A DNA stretch of 64,000 nucleotides, taken from positions 62,001 through 126,000 of the forward strand of contig NMRA01000371.1 in NCBI GenBank assembly GCA_002633005.1, given 5' to 3'. The position numbers and the translations under genes were made by a program. This document shows positions 1 through 11,300 of this stretch, one piece after another. Source of the stretch: Phoronis australis. Lineage: Eukaryota; Phoronida; Phoronidae. The notes beneath the pieces were generated by a model that made no database searches, was not told the origin of the DNA, and worked only from the letters and a program-made list of their open reading frames with translations. Position 1 is the first letter of the stretch. Each line of letters opens with the position of its first letter.

Positions 1-556
1 CAAAAACGACTGGAATTCTCCCATCAGCCTGCAGAAAATGTCAACAACAATGGCCGCAAAGATGATCTGGGATTCCAAATGTGGAAGTGCGGCTGTTCTG
101 AAGATCAATTAGGTGAAGTAAATTACAGGTGGGCACTAGCTTGAGCAGTTTGTGATTAAATTCTCAAAAGTTGAAGGTGGGGGTTTAATACGAAAATTTT
201 CAAAAGTAAAATTTGGGTGTTAACGTAACCATGGACGACAACCCGAATGTTAACGGTAACTTGGCAAGCAAATTAAAGAGCTTTGTACGAAACAATAACG
301 AGCCATAAGAAAATCATTTTAAACTTGAGTGAAAAACAAGATGAGAGAGATTGTGAGGCCCAAATTAAAAGTAGGTTATTCACAGAAAGTGCAGCTATCT
401 ATCCCAACTATGGGATTTTGATGGACATAACCACAGTGTTAAGGCTTATTTTTTCACAGTCAAATCAAATACACTATACGACTAGAAATCAAGACCGTAA
501 TTCGTCATACAGATTTTTGTTGTGACTTCAAAGATTGTACTACGTGAAACTCTCAC
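1..556. other. Intron of the oxidoreductase gene; no exon recognised
   Basis: This is expected to be intronic because the exon at 557-665 ends in a good donor. A stretch at about 15-110 is open in one minus frame but lacks the family motif expected next and has no convincing splice sites. Confidence 0.5.
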
Positions 557-665
557 CTGTTAAAAGAGCAAAACAAGGGGTTCCCCGTCTGCTTGGACAA
601 GTCGTAAAGGTTGGCTACAGCTTCAGGCTTCTCTGCGATTGGCTTCTCGCAAAACACGGCTTTGT
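557..665 (-). CDS. Oxidoreductase coding exon 3 (EKP motif)
   Basis: The exon is 109 bp between ctttgtttcag and gtgaga on the minus strand. It encodes (D)KAVFCEKPIAEKPEAVANL then YDLSKQTGNPLFCSFN and leaves AG for the next exon, expected to give the R-R/F-D motif found in the family. I could not find that exon between 1 and 556, so the gene continues outside the window. Confidence 0.87.
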
Positions 666-3600
666 CTGAAACAAGGAAAGAACTGGATGCACAAATGATC
701 AGAACGACGGTTTGCAAACACCGCCAAAAATCAATAAATTCATAAATCTACTTTAAAAAACGTGGTTTGTAGCACCCCTTTTTAATTTTGTTACTTTCTT
801 TGTATGCAGCCCATCAAAATTCTCAGGAGACATCAAAGAGGCAACATGTTTATTCAGTATGTACTAAATTAGTTGTCATTAAACAAGGAAAAATACAATC
901 TTACGGTAATGGTTTACTACCGACGACAAACAAACAAAGCTGAATGTTGCTACATTGTCAAAAAAGTAGCAAAACTGAGGTAAATTCAGAGAACTGTGAG
1001 TTTAGGTAAAACGGAATAGTTAGATTTGTTGTTTTTTCAAAAAGGAGCACACGCAGAAGAGATTCATGCTTCTTTAAGAGTAGACCTGAATAAAGTAAAT
1101 ATGTTTAAAGCACACAGATAAATCCAACAGCCAGATATTGAAAGCGGTAAATACTAAAGTGTCATTATGTACAAAAATGTAGAAATCGTTTATAATTTCC
1201 AGAATTTTGGAGAAAAATGCGAGAAGATTTAGAAGCATTTAACTGCAGCTGTTAACAACAGGTTGGCCAAGCTAAGTTTGTAAAGCAGTCATCAGACAAA
1301 TCTGTCATAGTGGCATGAAGAGTAGATATGCCAAATGGGAAATTTGGGGTTTATGTTAAGGCTATTGGTAAGTCTATGTTAACACCTTATAGCTGCTGCT
1401 GTCTCAAAAAATAAGGAAGATGAAGCTGTGTCACACTGAATTCTGTGAATATTCAAATAGAGACAAGCCAACAAGTCTATTGAATTGAGCTTCACGCATA
1501 GTGCACATGACAATATAACAATAGATTTTAGTGACAACTCATTTGAATACACACAGAATTTCTGTGACAAAATTGGACTATCTTGCCCCTCTGCCCTCAA
1601 ATACGTGCACAGAGTACGTGCAGAAACGAACACACAAAACGAGGACTACATCAATAGGTTACACTGCCCGTAGATACCGTCCCTCCATCACTCTCTACTT
1701 TACGTAACTTTTAAGACATTCACACCAAGATTTTTCTTTACAAATCCATGTAGGCCATGCTAAGAAAACAACTTGTGTTAACCAGTAGCAAGGGCTACAG
1801 ATTTAGAGTCAAAATATTGGAAGCCTCAGATCAACTGTAATAATGTATGTTTTAACAACTTTTTGAGGCCAAGTAAAATGACAGTTACGTAAGTTAGTTA
1901 AGTAGACGGAACAACTTGCTCTCGGTAAGTTGTATAGATACCATGCTCCAGGGCTTTGCGTACAATTTCTTCATGTTGAAAAGTTGGAGTTGTCACGAAC
2001 ACAGCATTTATGCTGTAAATATTAAGCAGATTACGTATACACGGCAAAGTGCAAAACGATGCCAGACATTGGTGCACGGAAATTAATCAAACTATTTAAA
2101 AAATTATGCCTGATCCCAGAAATTCAAATTTAATTGGATACTGTATGGACAACTTGGTGTTTCGAGCAATCTGGAATCTCATAAGTTCAATCCAATACAC
2201 TTTAATAACGAATTCAATCCTTTTAAAAAGAAGCAGATTTAAATGATTGTTAGCAAGGTAATTAAATCCTGTCAACTTCCATGCACCATGCGCAAAGCTG
2301 CAACAAAAGGCCATGTTTCATTAGCAAATATTCACAGACAAAGGAGTACATGAATATTACGCAAAGTTGCAAACTAGAATTTTAAAACTTTTGCATTTAA
2401 AAAAAAATCCTGAATTATCAACATACTTTTACTTAAATATCATCAGACTGTAAATGAAAAATTGAATCGAGCATTTTTTTTTCCGGGTCCTTTAAATGTT
2501 TCCAAATTAAATACTCTTCCGAAGCACTATTTTTTGAAAGAATGTGACCAAAACAAGGAGATATTTAACCAGTTTGTGGACAATCATACATGTTACAAAC
2601 TGGCTCCAACACATATTGAGATTCAGCAATTCAACAGACAAATAATAACCAGCTGAAGACACAAATGTAATTTGCATCATTCAACACAATTTTGTCCATA
2701 TGACATGGTTGGTGGAAGTTAGAGCTTCATCAGGGCCATGTCCTGGAAATGTTGTTGAGAAGGAGAAACAGTGGATGACTTCATGAACATTGTAGTCTGG
2801 ATTTGCGAAGTATGTTACATGTCATGACCTTTAGCACTGCCAATCAGATTACTCCAAGTGGAGATTTTACCTTTCCAACTGAACGTGAATTTTGCAACTA
2901 CATAGTTTGATCCAGCCATTTTGAGATAAGTTGCAATCAATGGCAGTTTAGAGTGGCTATAAACCTGTGTTCTGTTCATGCAGCAAACGTTTGATTTAGA
3001 TAACGCACTACTGTAAAATTGGTCTCACCTTTTTGCTTAGTCAGATGAGTAACTTCATTCGAAGTCCTTAAATCACCGCTAATTTGACTAGGAAACATGC
3101 GAGACCAATTCTTCAACTGTAAGTGGTCTAAATGAAAAGTTGATTTTTGTGATCGAAGATGGTTCATAGTCGCTTTAAGTACAGGATTTTTAAGCTTTAC
3201 GGCTAACCGAAACTCTTCATGACAGGCAAGTTGGATATTAGTGGGAAAATATTTTTGTTTCCAACATTCAATTTATGACAGCAAAATGTTTGTATAGGGG
3301 AATCTATCTCAAACGTGGATTTTCATTTGAGACAGATATTATCTGGGTGTTTCATTCAATTACTGTAACAATCTTGTGATGCAAAATAGGACAAGTCTGT
3401 GCCTCTTCAAAGTTGGACCCAGATAATTCAAACATCATCAAGGGGCCTCAGCATGAATCAGAGGGTGCCTCTTCAAAGATGGACTCACTTGTTTAAACAC
3501 AGGTGCATGACTGCTTGACAGTTTACAAATACCACAGCTGCTTGGATCAGCTGTACCTTCAGTATTTTTATCAGATAGGCCAACGAGTACAGTCACGAGT

Positions 3601-6600
3601 TGGCAAGTTCTAGTGTTGGATTCATGCCAAGTCATGGCAAATAATTCATGAAATATATTGTTTCAACCCAAGTACAAGCTTTTGTACTTTTAAAGGTCTA
3701 ATTCAATGCCATTTGGGTGATAAGACTATTGCCTTGGGATATCCTTTTTCACACAATGGCCAGTGTGGACTGTTCTTACTTAATTTTGCAATTGTCAGAA
3801 AAATGAGTCACTAGATAAGGAAAGTTACCACTTCAAGTAATTTGTGGTTACTCTGTCGTTGGAATTGAATTCATAAGTATTTAAGTTTAATAGACTGCTA
3901 TGTCATCTGAAGTAGGCTATTTTTCATCCGCTGATTTAGCAAAAAAGCACAGTTGGTTCTAGGCTTTGGTTGTTGTTTTGAAAACTGATGAAACAAGCAA
4001 AACTGATCCTAATTCTTCTCCGTCAACTCGACCCAATTTAAAACCAATTTCAGTGCTGCAGTCACACAATTGCCAATGATTGTGACAGTGTCAGCTGGGG
4101 GGGGGGAGGAGAACGTTACTCATGTGTACATGAGAGTGAGGCGGTGCATAATTGCCAAACAGTACAAACTACAGCTTTAAAATCTCACTTATGTGCCTTT
4201 ATGAGGCTTTTCACACCAAAAGCTCAACACCTTGGCCTAAGTTGATGAGGATAGATTTGCTTGCAGTGATGAGTGGAGGATTCAAAATGAGTCAGATTAT
4301 AGACCAGTCCAATTTAAAGCAATTTTTCACCTTAATTTAAGAACTAATCCTTTTTTGATTGAAGATAAGAAATTGCTTTGGTTCATAAGTAAAGAACAGC
4401 TCTTGTATGTCATCAACGATAGCCAATAAAGACTTTGGGCCCGTTCCAAGAAAACTGACTTGGATAAGACAAATCCTAAATATCAATCAATTTTTTAAGT
4501 CCATTCCAAGAAAGTGATCTTAAGTTTGACTTAAGTTTTTGACTTACGTTTTGTCTTAACATTGACTAACTTACCAGATGTGGAAGTTTCAAAGTTAGGA
4601 AGTTGAGACAAATCTTAGACTTAAGAAAAAAATGAACTTAAGTCAGTTTCTTGGAATGGGACCATTGTTTATGTGACATTTTCATTATAGGATCACTAAC
4701 TCAGTGAATCTTTCTTAGTCAACCTGTAATGCCCAGAGTGACACCTAGTGGAAGTAAGACAATGCTCATCAATAGCAGACGTGCACCTGATTTCCATAAA
4801 TCGTTGATACTTTTCTTCAGTTATTCCTTGTTTGTAAAAAATTAAGCAGTCTATTCCATAGACAACGCTGAAATATCTCATACAGTAACAAGATTATACT
4901 TAGTGAATTTGCAAATCACCTACACAATATTACAAAAGCTCTGTTTACAACTGCAGTGAAAAAGGGTTGACGTCTAAGTTTGCTGTATCCTGAAAATGTC
5001 ACCTATTTTTGGTCAAGACTATATGCACTCATTCATTACAGTCACCATCAGTTGTTTGTACAGGCATAAACACATTCAGTAACTTGAGAACAGTGCAGTG
5101 TCTTGCAAAAACCATATGAAAACAGACCCAGAAACAAGAATGTTTATGACTTACAACTTTTCCATCTGTTTTGTTATAGTTAAATGAGCTGCATTAGCTG
5201 TTCTAAACCAGTGCCATCATGCCCTGACCCCTTGCTTGTTGAATTGAAATTGGATGTAACAAAACACCGGGGAAGTCATTACAACTCTATCTTTCATAAC
5301 AACCTGTGACAATTCTTAATACATGTGCCCAATGTGCAAGTTATTTGAGGTGTTTTCAACTACGCCACAAATCTCAATCAACCATTTTCAGTCCTTTTGA
5401 TTTTCAATGCTTTTTAGCTCTTACATAGATTTGTCATAGTCTATGGCCAAAGGAGAAATTAGTTATTTACCGTCAACCAACAAGGTTATCACCTGCCCTT
5501 TAATACCTGGAAATTATTTTAAAGAGACTTTGATTTTTGAAACTTCCATTGTTTTTTTTTCAAATGGTTGACGTAATATTGGTCGAGAGAGTCCAAGTTA
5601 TTATGTTTGATGTACGCGCATGCAAAGTTTCAGTTTGAGGTTATGACCGAGATAAGTTCGACACATAAAAAAGTACACGTATTTCAACTTTACAAAGGTG
5701 TTATTTGTTCATTTGATAAATTCAACGTAACTTACTATCTATGTTTCCCAGAAAAACCTTTTCAACAATTTTCACTGGGTTCAAGCACACAATTCACATC
5801 TTTAGTTTCATTTACGGAGAATTTTACTCTCAAGAAGGCTTTTAGTCAGTGAAAAATCTGGTTTACATAACCTTAGTGGCAAGTTTTCTAAACAAAACAC
5901 TGTTTGGCCCTGTGAATACAAGACAGGGCCCAGGCCAAGTTGTGTACTGGGCACTACGGTGTAGCTTAGGTGATGAAGCAGCAAGTGTAAAAATCCACAC
6001 ATTTAAAGGTGGACGTCCACACCCAACTGCACAATAAAGTGCATCCAGCCACCCACTAACGTTCACAAGAATCATGAGCAACTACTTTGGCACAACCATT
6101 GCAGTTTAATTTTACAATAATCTCAATTTAAAAAATTTGAGGTTGGACTACCAACGGCTCTTCAACACCTCCACTGTGCCATTGAAGAGACTGGTGGAAT
6201 AATGAAGTAACTAACACCCCTCATCTATCATTTATCACAAGGTACTGAAGGTGAACAGGGTGTACTGGGGTATAACCCTGTTACGTAACAAAGTATACCA
6301 GACCCTGTTCAGGAGGTAATTCATACAACAGTTATGTAAGACTACAGCCAATGCTAGAAAATAAACCTGAACAGATAACAAGCCAGAGCACCAAAGGGAA
6401 CTCTCACTATATGTGTTGTCCAAAAGTTTTACCTTAATGCAGGTGAAAATATGCAATAACTGGAGATCAAAAACAACAAAAAAGAACTTTCTGTCTGCAT
6501 AATTTAGGGCATTTTCTAGATTCTTTACCAGTGTAGCAGTAGTAAGAGGAACACTCACCTGTTATCCTCAAAGACTTTGCTGGACTCAGAAGGATGCAGT

Positions 6601-6779
6601 AATTTGGAACTGGACATGTTGAATGAATGAAGGTACTTAGTGGCGACGTCTGTGTCTGGTTCTATGACATATGCGATGTTGACGCGGTATGACTTCATTA
6701 GATTTTCAAAGTGGATGCGCCCTGCTCTTCCCAGTCCAAAAATGGCCACTTGAATCTTACCATTGAGGCTTGGCTTCAT
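557..6779 (-). CDS. Gfo/Idh/MocA-family dehydrogenase (inositol 2-dehydrogenase-like), 5' part of gene, three exons
   Basis: This is a partial gene read on the minus strand as join(6779..6559, 2012..1942, 665..557). The spliced phases interlock: exon 1 ends with AG, exon 2 opens with C and ends with G, exon 3 opens with AC. The product begins M-K-P-S-L-N-G-K and reads through VAIFGLGRAGRIHFENLM, a Rossmann GxGxxG dinucleotide-binding loop. It continues to NAVFVTTPTFQHEEIV and then KAVFCEKPIAEKPEAV. The E-K-P motif near residue 110 is the signature lysine region of Gfo/Idh/MocA enzymes. The family uses NAD(P) to oxidise a hydroxyl of a sugar or cyclitol; the substrate here is not deducible. 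The visible part is about 133 residues of a usual 330-370, so the C-terminal substrate domain lies below base 1. The enzyme is probably cytosolic, since no signal peptide is visible. A BEL element lies upstream in the same orientation. Confidence 0.88.
666..1941. other. Oxidoreductase intron 2
   Basis: AT-rich non-coding sequence between exons 2 and 3 of the oxidoreductase gene. Short open frames at about 1379-1673 overlap on both strands and have no recognisable motif. I see no mobile element. Confidence 0.6.
1942..2012 (-). CDS. Oxidoreductase coding exon 2
   Basis: The exon is 71 bp between tttacag (acceptor) and gtatct (donor) on the minus strand. With the flanking exons it reads S-INAVFVTTPTFQHEE-IVRKALEH-D. 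The T-P-T-F-x-H-E-E segment is the conserved beta5/alpha5 region of Gfo/Idh/MocA proteins that precedes the EKP motif. It is too short to detect alone; it was recognised by motif and by exact phase match to the exons at 6559 and 665. Confidence 0.85.
2013..6558. other. Oxidoreductase intron 1 (4.5 kb)
   Basis: A long intron between coding exons 1 and 2. It contains the MITE-like element at 4439-4663, an imperfect direct repeat around gtgcctcttcaaag at about 3399 and 3465, and a G-rich run near 4097. Open frames of 62-107 codons occur at 5607-6558 but overlap each other on both strands and show no family motif. Confidence 0.55.
4439..4663. mobile_element. MITE-like element with about 23-bp terminal inverted repeats
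   Basis: The left end gcccgttccaagaaaactga (from 4439) and the right end agtcagtttcttggaatggg (to about 4660) are near-perfect reverse complements over about 23 bp. The interior repeats ttaagt/acttaa motifs and holds a second partial copy of the terminus at 4501 (ccattccaagaaagtgatc). The size (about 225 bp), lack of coding capacity and inverted ends fit a non-autonomous DNA transposon. I could not define a target-site duplication. Confidence 0.6.
6559..6779 (-). CDS. Oxidoreductase coding exon 1 (start codon, Rossmann N-terminus)
   Basis: The exon has 221 coding bases from ATG (6779-6777) to CAG|gtgagt (donor at 6558-6557), ending in phase 2. It encodes 73 residues: beta1, the GLGRAG loop, alpha1 (IHFENLMKSY), then beta2 ending in an acidic residue (YVIEPD), which suggests NAD preference. 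The start is supported because family members begin only 8-12 residues before this strand. A ttttccag acceptor-like site at about 6805 lies 25 bases upstream of the ATG, so the preceding sequence may be the end of a 5' UTR intron. That site reads CAG|GTGAG and could also be a donor. Confidence 0.88.
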
Positions 6780-6805
6780 GTTGTCTTGCGACTCAGTATC
6801 TCACC

Positions 6806-8010
6806 TGGAAAATACGCAAAATATGACAAATTGTACGTAACCAAGTTCCACTTGATTTTGATCGTTGTTATGAATTGCCAACGCACCAAAGAGATGTAAA
6901 AAATTGTGAGGGTAGCAGGATTCTTAGCCAAAGCAGTGGTCAACTGAACTTTCAGTGCACTGCACATGTGTCTATTTTAGTTGTTGGTTCTATGTTGAAC
7001 TAAGCACTGTAATTGGTTAATAAGGGACAACTCCTTCCACTATCAACCAATGGCAACAAGTAAGCATGTGTTGTGCTCCTGATGTGGAAACTGGTTCAGA
7101 CTGGTTTTTGCAGATGTTTACCAGATGAGGTGCCAATAATTTTCTTTATGGGTTATGGCAACAGGCTCAACTGGTCAGGAAACCCTGAACAGCTATTCTT
7201 TTCTGCTCCAAGTGTAAACCACTATTCTGACTAAAGAAACAAGTGTCACTTCTTCATTTGAGATAATTTTATCATATTCCTAGAACTTTCAAAGACACTG
7301 TTACAGCAAAAGTTCAAAGAAGCCCAGAGTTCACAATTTGCAAGAATTAAACCATCCCAAACCACAACATTCCATGCAATTTTGCTGATGAGGCCTACAG
7401 TTCCATATCTATAACTGACCCATGTAGTTCAAACGAAAGCCACATCAACACAAAGACATTATTGCAAGAAGCATTACAACTCTTCCAACAGAACATGATT
7501 AATTAAAGGAATCTATGGGTGAATTGAAACAGTGTTGCAGTATTACAGAGTGTCTTAGACCCCCCAACTCTGTACAGTGAAAGCAAAGGAATTTATCAAC
7601 TGCACCAATATAATTCAAATGACAAATAGAACCTCATGATAAGACAGGTCACAGTATCAATTACCCTCTCCAAAGTCAAGCAGGGGAAGAACATTGTTTT
7701 TTTCGCCAGCACTTTTGCTACTGCGGCGAAAAATGCAACAAACATGAATGGTTGCAAAGGTTAGTTTGGCTGTGAGTTTGAGTTAACCCACACTTTCGTA
7801 GCACAACCACTTGCTTCACAGAACACACATGTGAGGCATTTGTTTGTCTATTTTTTAATCGATTCAAAGAAAGGATATGAACGCAGTGAAAATGTTTTGA
7901 AAGAGTATAAATGCCTCTAGAGAAAGTTGATGTTTTTAACATGAGAACATGATTCATAGCTAGTGGCTTTATTCTTAATTTTCTCAATACAGAAAAATGA
8001 TATAATTATT
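6806..8010. other. Upstream flank of the oxidoreductase gene; no gene seen
   Basis: This lies between the first oxidoreductase coding exon and the BEL insertion. It probably holds the promoter or 5' UTR of the oxidoreductase gene, but I could not place a TATA box or a first non-coding exon. A minus open frame at 7718-7987 has no recognisable domain. Confidence 0.4.
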
Positions 8011-8015
8011 ATATC

Positions 8016-8252
8016 TGTGTGGAATGAATTGGGAGAGCAAAAGTGATAACTGGTTCGTGTAAGGTTAAAAGAACAACTGATTTTATTTGCACAGAAACTA
8101 CAATATAATAATGCAGTCATGCAGCCACGTGTAGTAATCACGTGGTACGAGTAGGAGGAGTTAAACTAACCAATAGTATTAAACGTGTAGGTGGGCCCAA
8201 ATAAGGCACAATTCTCAGAATACATAAAATCATCAAGAAGTCATTCTTGACA
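8016..8252 (-). repeat. BEL 3' LTR (in element orientation)
   Basis: This copy matches the 5' LTR in length with 5 substitutions by eye (around 8092, 8113, 8119 and two near 8221). It keeps the E-box pair (8125-8131 and 8139-8145) and the AATAAA (8082-8087). It lies about 1.2 kb upstream of the oxidoreductase ATG exon in the same orientation, so it could act as an alternative promoter. That last point is inference. Confidence 0.93.
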
Positions 8253-8270
8253 CTCCGCCGCCAGAAAAAT
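8253..8270 (-). promoter_or_regulatory. BEL polypurine tract
   Basis: On the minus strand the bases immediately before the 3' LTR read GGCGGCGGAG. This is a purine-rich run in the position where plus-strand DNA synthesis would be primed. Confidence 0.5.
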
Positions 8271-8389
8271 GTGAACAAACACAAGTATGATACGGTTAGG
8301 TACAATGAACGTTAAACTAGGTAATATAGATGGCTAACTACATCGTTTATATAAGAATACATGATACATGCAAATGCTACGTAAATAGT
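8271..8389. other. Short untranslated part of BEL between stop codon and polypurine tract
   Basis: AT-rich non-coding internal sequence of the element. Nothing else is seen in it. Confidence 0.6.
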
Positions 8390-11300
8390 TTATGATAATA
8401 ATTGTCCAGTCCAATGTTTAATATTTTGGAGGGCCTGGTCGGCTGCACGTCGTCTCACACGAGGAGGGTTGTCAATTTGATTTTGATCTTGAATAGTATT
8501 CCCTCCGATATCGTGGTGTAATTCCAAGGGGTATAGTTTAACAACCGGTCGGTTGGTTATTCCATTTTTTGTTTTCAGTGTTGCAGAGCGAACATAGCCA
8601 TCCGCGCCGTGGTGAAGTTGTGTAATAATAGCTAACGGCCAGTTAACGCGTTTAGAATCCGAATGTATGAGTACAATATCTCCCACATGGATGTCCGTTT
8701 TTGATGAACCACCTGTCTTGTTAGTTGCAGCGTGATGTTCGCGTAATGCTGGGAGATATTCGCGTCGCCATTGTGTCCAAAATTTCCGGAAAAGTTGTTG
8801 CAAATAGATCACACGTTTTCCAAACTGATCGTGAGGTGGGTTAGTTGTGTAGTCCGGATCTTCGAAGTCGTCCAAATTTTCATGCGGTAACGGCATGATC
8901 ATCCGCCCGTGAAGTAAATGTGCGGGAGTTATCGGAGATGAATCCGGATTGTCATCCGTGACGTACGTAAGTGGTCGGTTGTTGAGCACAGTCTCTACCT
9001 CCGTAACAAGTGTTGAAAGTTCGTCTAATGTGATGTTCGTGTGACCAAGTGTTTTCTTTAAGCAGTTTTTTGTCATGCCTATCAAACGTTCGTAAAACCC
9101 TCCGAACCACGGTGCGCGTTTTGGAATGAAACTCCAAGTACATTTGCGGGTTGTAAGATAGTTGGACGCACTTTCGAAAATGTTCGCAATATCCTGTGCT
9201 GCTGATACGAAATATGAGGCGTTGTCGGAAATCATTTTGGATGGTGTAGACCGTCTGGCTGAGAATCGGCGAAACGCGCGAATAAATGATGATGTTGTAA
9301 GTGATGTCACAACTTCCAAATGAACCGCTCTTGTTACAGCGCATGTAAACAAGCAAACGTAAGCCTTGTTGGTTTTTGACAGTGAGTTGTCATCGTGGTA
9401 AAACAGATGTCCAGTAAAGTCTACTCCTGTTATGGTGAAGGGCGGAGCTTCGAGCAGACGGCAGGCTGGAAGTTGACCAGCTACTGGGGTGGGAAATGGT
9501 CGTCCTGTTACGCGTTTACAAATCACGCATGATTTCGTAAACCTGCTGACGAGCTGTCGTAGTTTCGGTATCCAGTATCGTTGTCGAACATAGTTCATTG
9601 TGGCCTGTGGTCCTGAATGGAGTGCTAGCACATGAGCCTGATCAATAATGAGATGACTCAGTCTGTGGTGTGATGGAATTAGAATCGGGTATTTCGTGTT
9701 GTAGGGTAATGTTGAGTTCTCCATACGTCCCGCCACGCGAATTATACCATCAGTGTCCAAGAATAGATTTAATTGTTTGACAAGTGGCGCCTTTGATTTT
9801 GAATTTGCCTTCAGTGCTTGAAGTTCAGTAGAGTAGTACTCCGACTGTGCACATTTAATCCACAGTAAACTAGCTTGTTGCAGTTCCTTAACAGTAACAT
9901 AACTTGACGTGTTACGTAAACGTCTAGTGAACCGCATAACATATGCGGTTACACGCAATAATTTGTTCAGCGTGGCATATCGGTTGATATCTATAATGTT
10001 GTTTATTCCAATTTCGTCTGGCGATCCCAGTGATGCTGTGTTGATAGCTGCAATAGGATTGTCGCAGGTGCAATCCACATTTTCCGAAGACTCGCAAGTC
10101 GTTGTCAACACTGCAGTGAGTGGCCAATCGCCACGCGTTAGCCATGATGGCCCGTGCCACCATAACGTAGATTTTTTCAGTTGATCGATAGTAATACCTC
10201 TAGTTAATAAATCTGCTGGATTGTCCTTGGTGGGGCAGTAATTTACAGAGTCAAACTTGGCAGATTTGACTTCATTGACACGATTCTGAACAAATATTGG
10301 TAGTTTTTTCGTTCCTGTGATCCAATGAATTGCTATTTGACTGTCCAGCCAGAGAACCCGTTTGGTGATGTTTAGCGAACTAGCAATAGATGCGGATACA
10401 TAGTTTGCTAGCCTAGCTCCTACTAGAGCCGACATTAGTTCCAAGCGTGGGATGGTGATTTGTTTCAATGGTTTAACACGCGTTTTGGCCATTACGATTG
10501 ATGATTCTTTCTTCGTCGTGAGAAAACAGACAGCTCCGTATGCGTCACTGCTGCTGTCACAAAACATGTGCAATTCGACATCGTTGGATTCTTCTGTGAA
10601 ATATCGGCGATTACATGTTGTCGTACGAGCTTTTTGTAGGTCGGCGTTTATCGTTCGCCATTCTTCTGTTAATGATTCTGGCAGTTCGTCATCCCACCGG
10701 TAGTTTTCTATCCACAGTTTTTGAATAAATATTTTAGCCCGAACGTGCACTGGCGACAGAAATCCGAGGGGGTCGAATAGCGATGATGTTGTACTTACAA
10801 CGTCTCGTTTTGTTGGGGTGGTAGCGTCCAAAGGATGTGATTTGAATTTGTCCGCGAAAGACAATTCATCGGCTGTGGTGTCCCATCGCATTCCTAGCAA
10901 GTTGACTGTGGGGTTACTGTCCTGTCTGTTATCCTTAATAGTCAGACTCCTTAGTCGAGGGTCATTAGTCGCCCAAGAGCGTAAATGGAAGCCAGCTGTG
11001 CTTAGTACCTCGTTGATTTCTGTGTAGTATTGCTTTGCTTTGCCTCGGGGCATGCTGCGTACAATATTGTCAACATAAACATCATTAGTCACGTTGGTGA
11101 ATGATGGTTTATTTTCAATGTCCAAGTGATGTTTTAGCACCGAGTTTAGAATGAACGGTGAGGACGATGATCCAAAGAGTACAGAGGTGAAGCGTAGAAC
11201 TTTGAAGTCGCTGTTCCGATCGTGTGGATTGGACAGCCAGAGAAATTTGGTGTAATTTCGGTCCTGCTGAGCTAACTTAACGTTGAGGAATGCCTTTTCA

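Noticed and set aside
8952-9356. Second protein on the minus strand inside the BEL integrase region
   Set aside because: It is a shadow frame of gag-pol with no motif.
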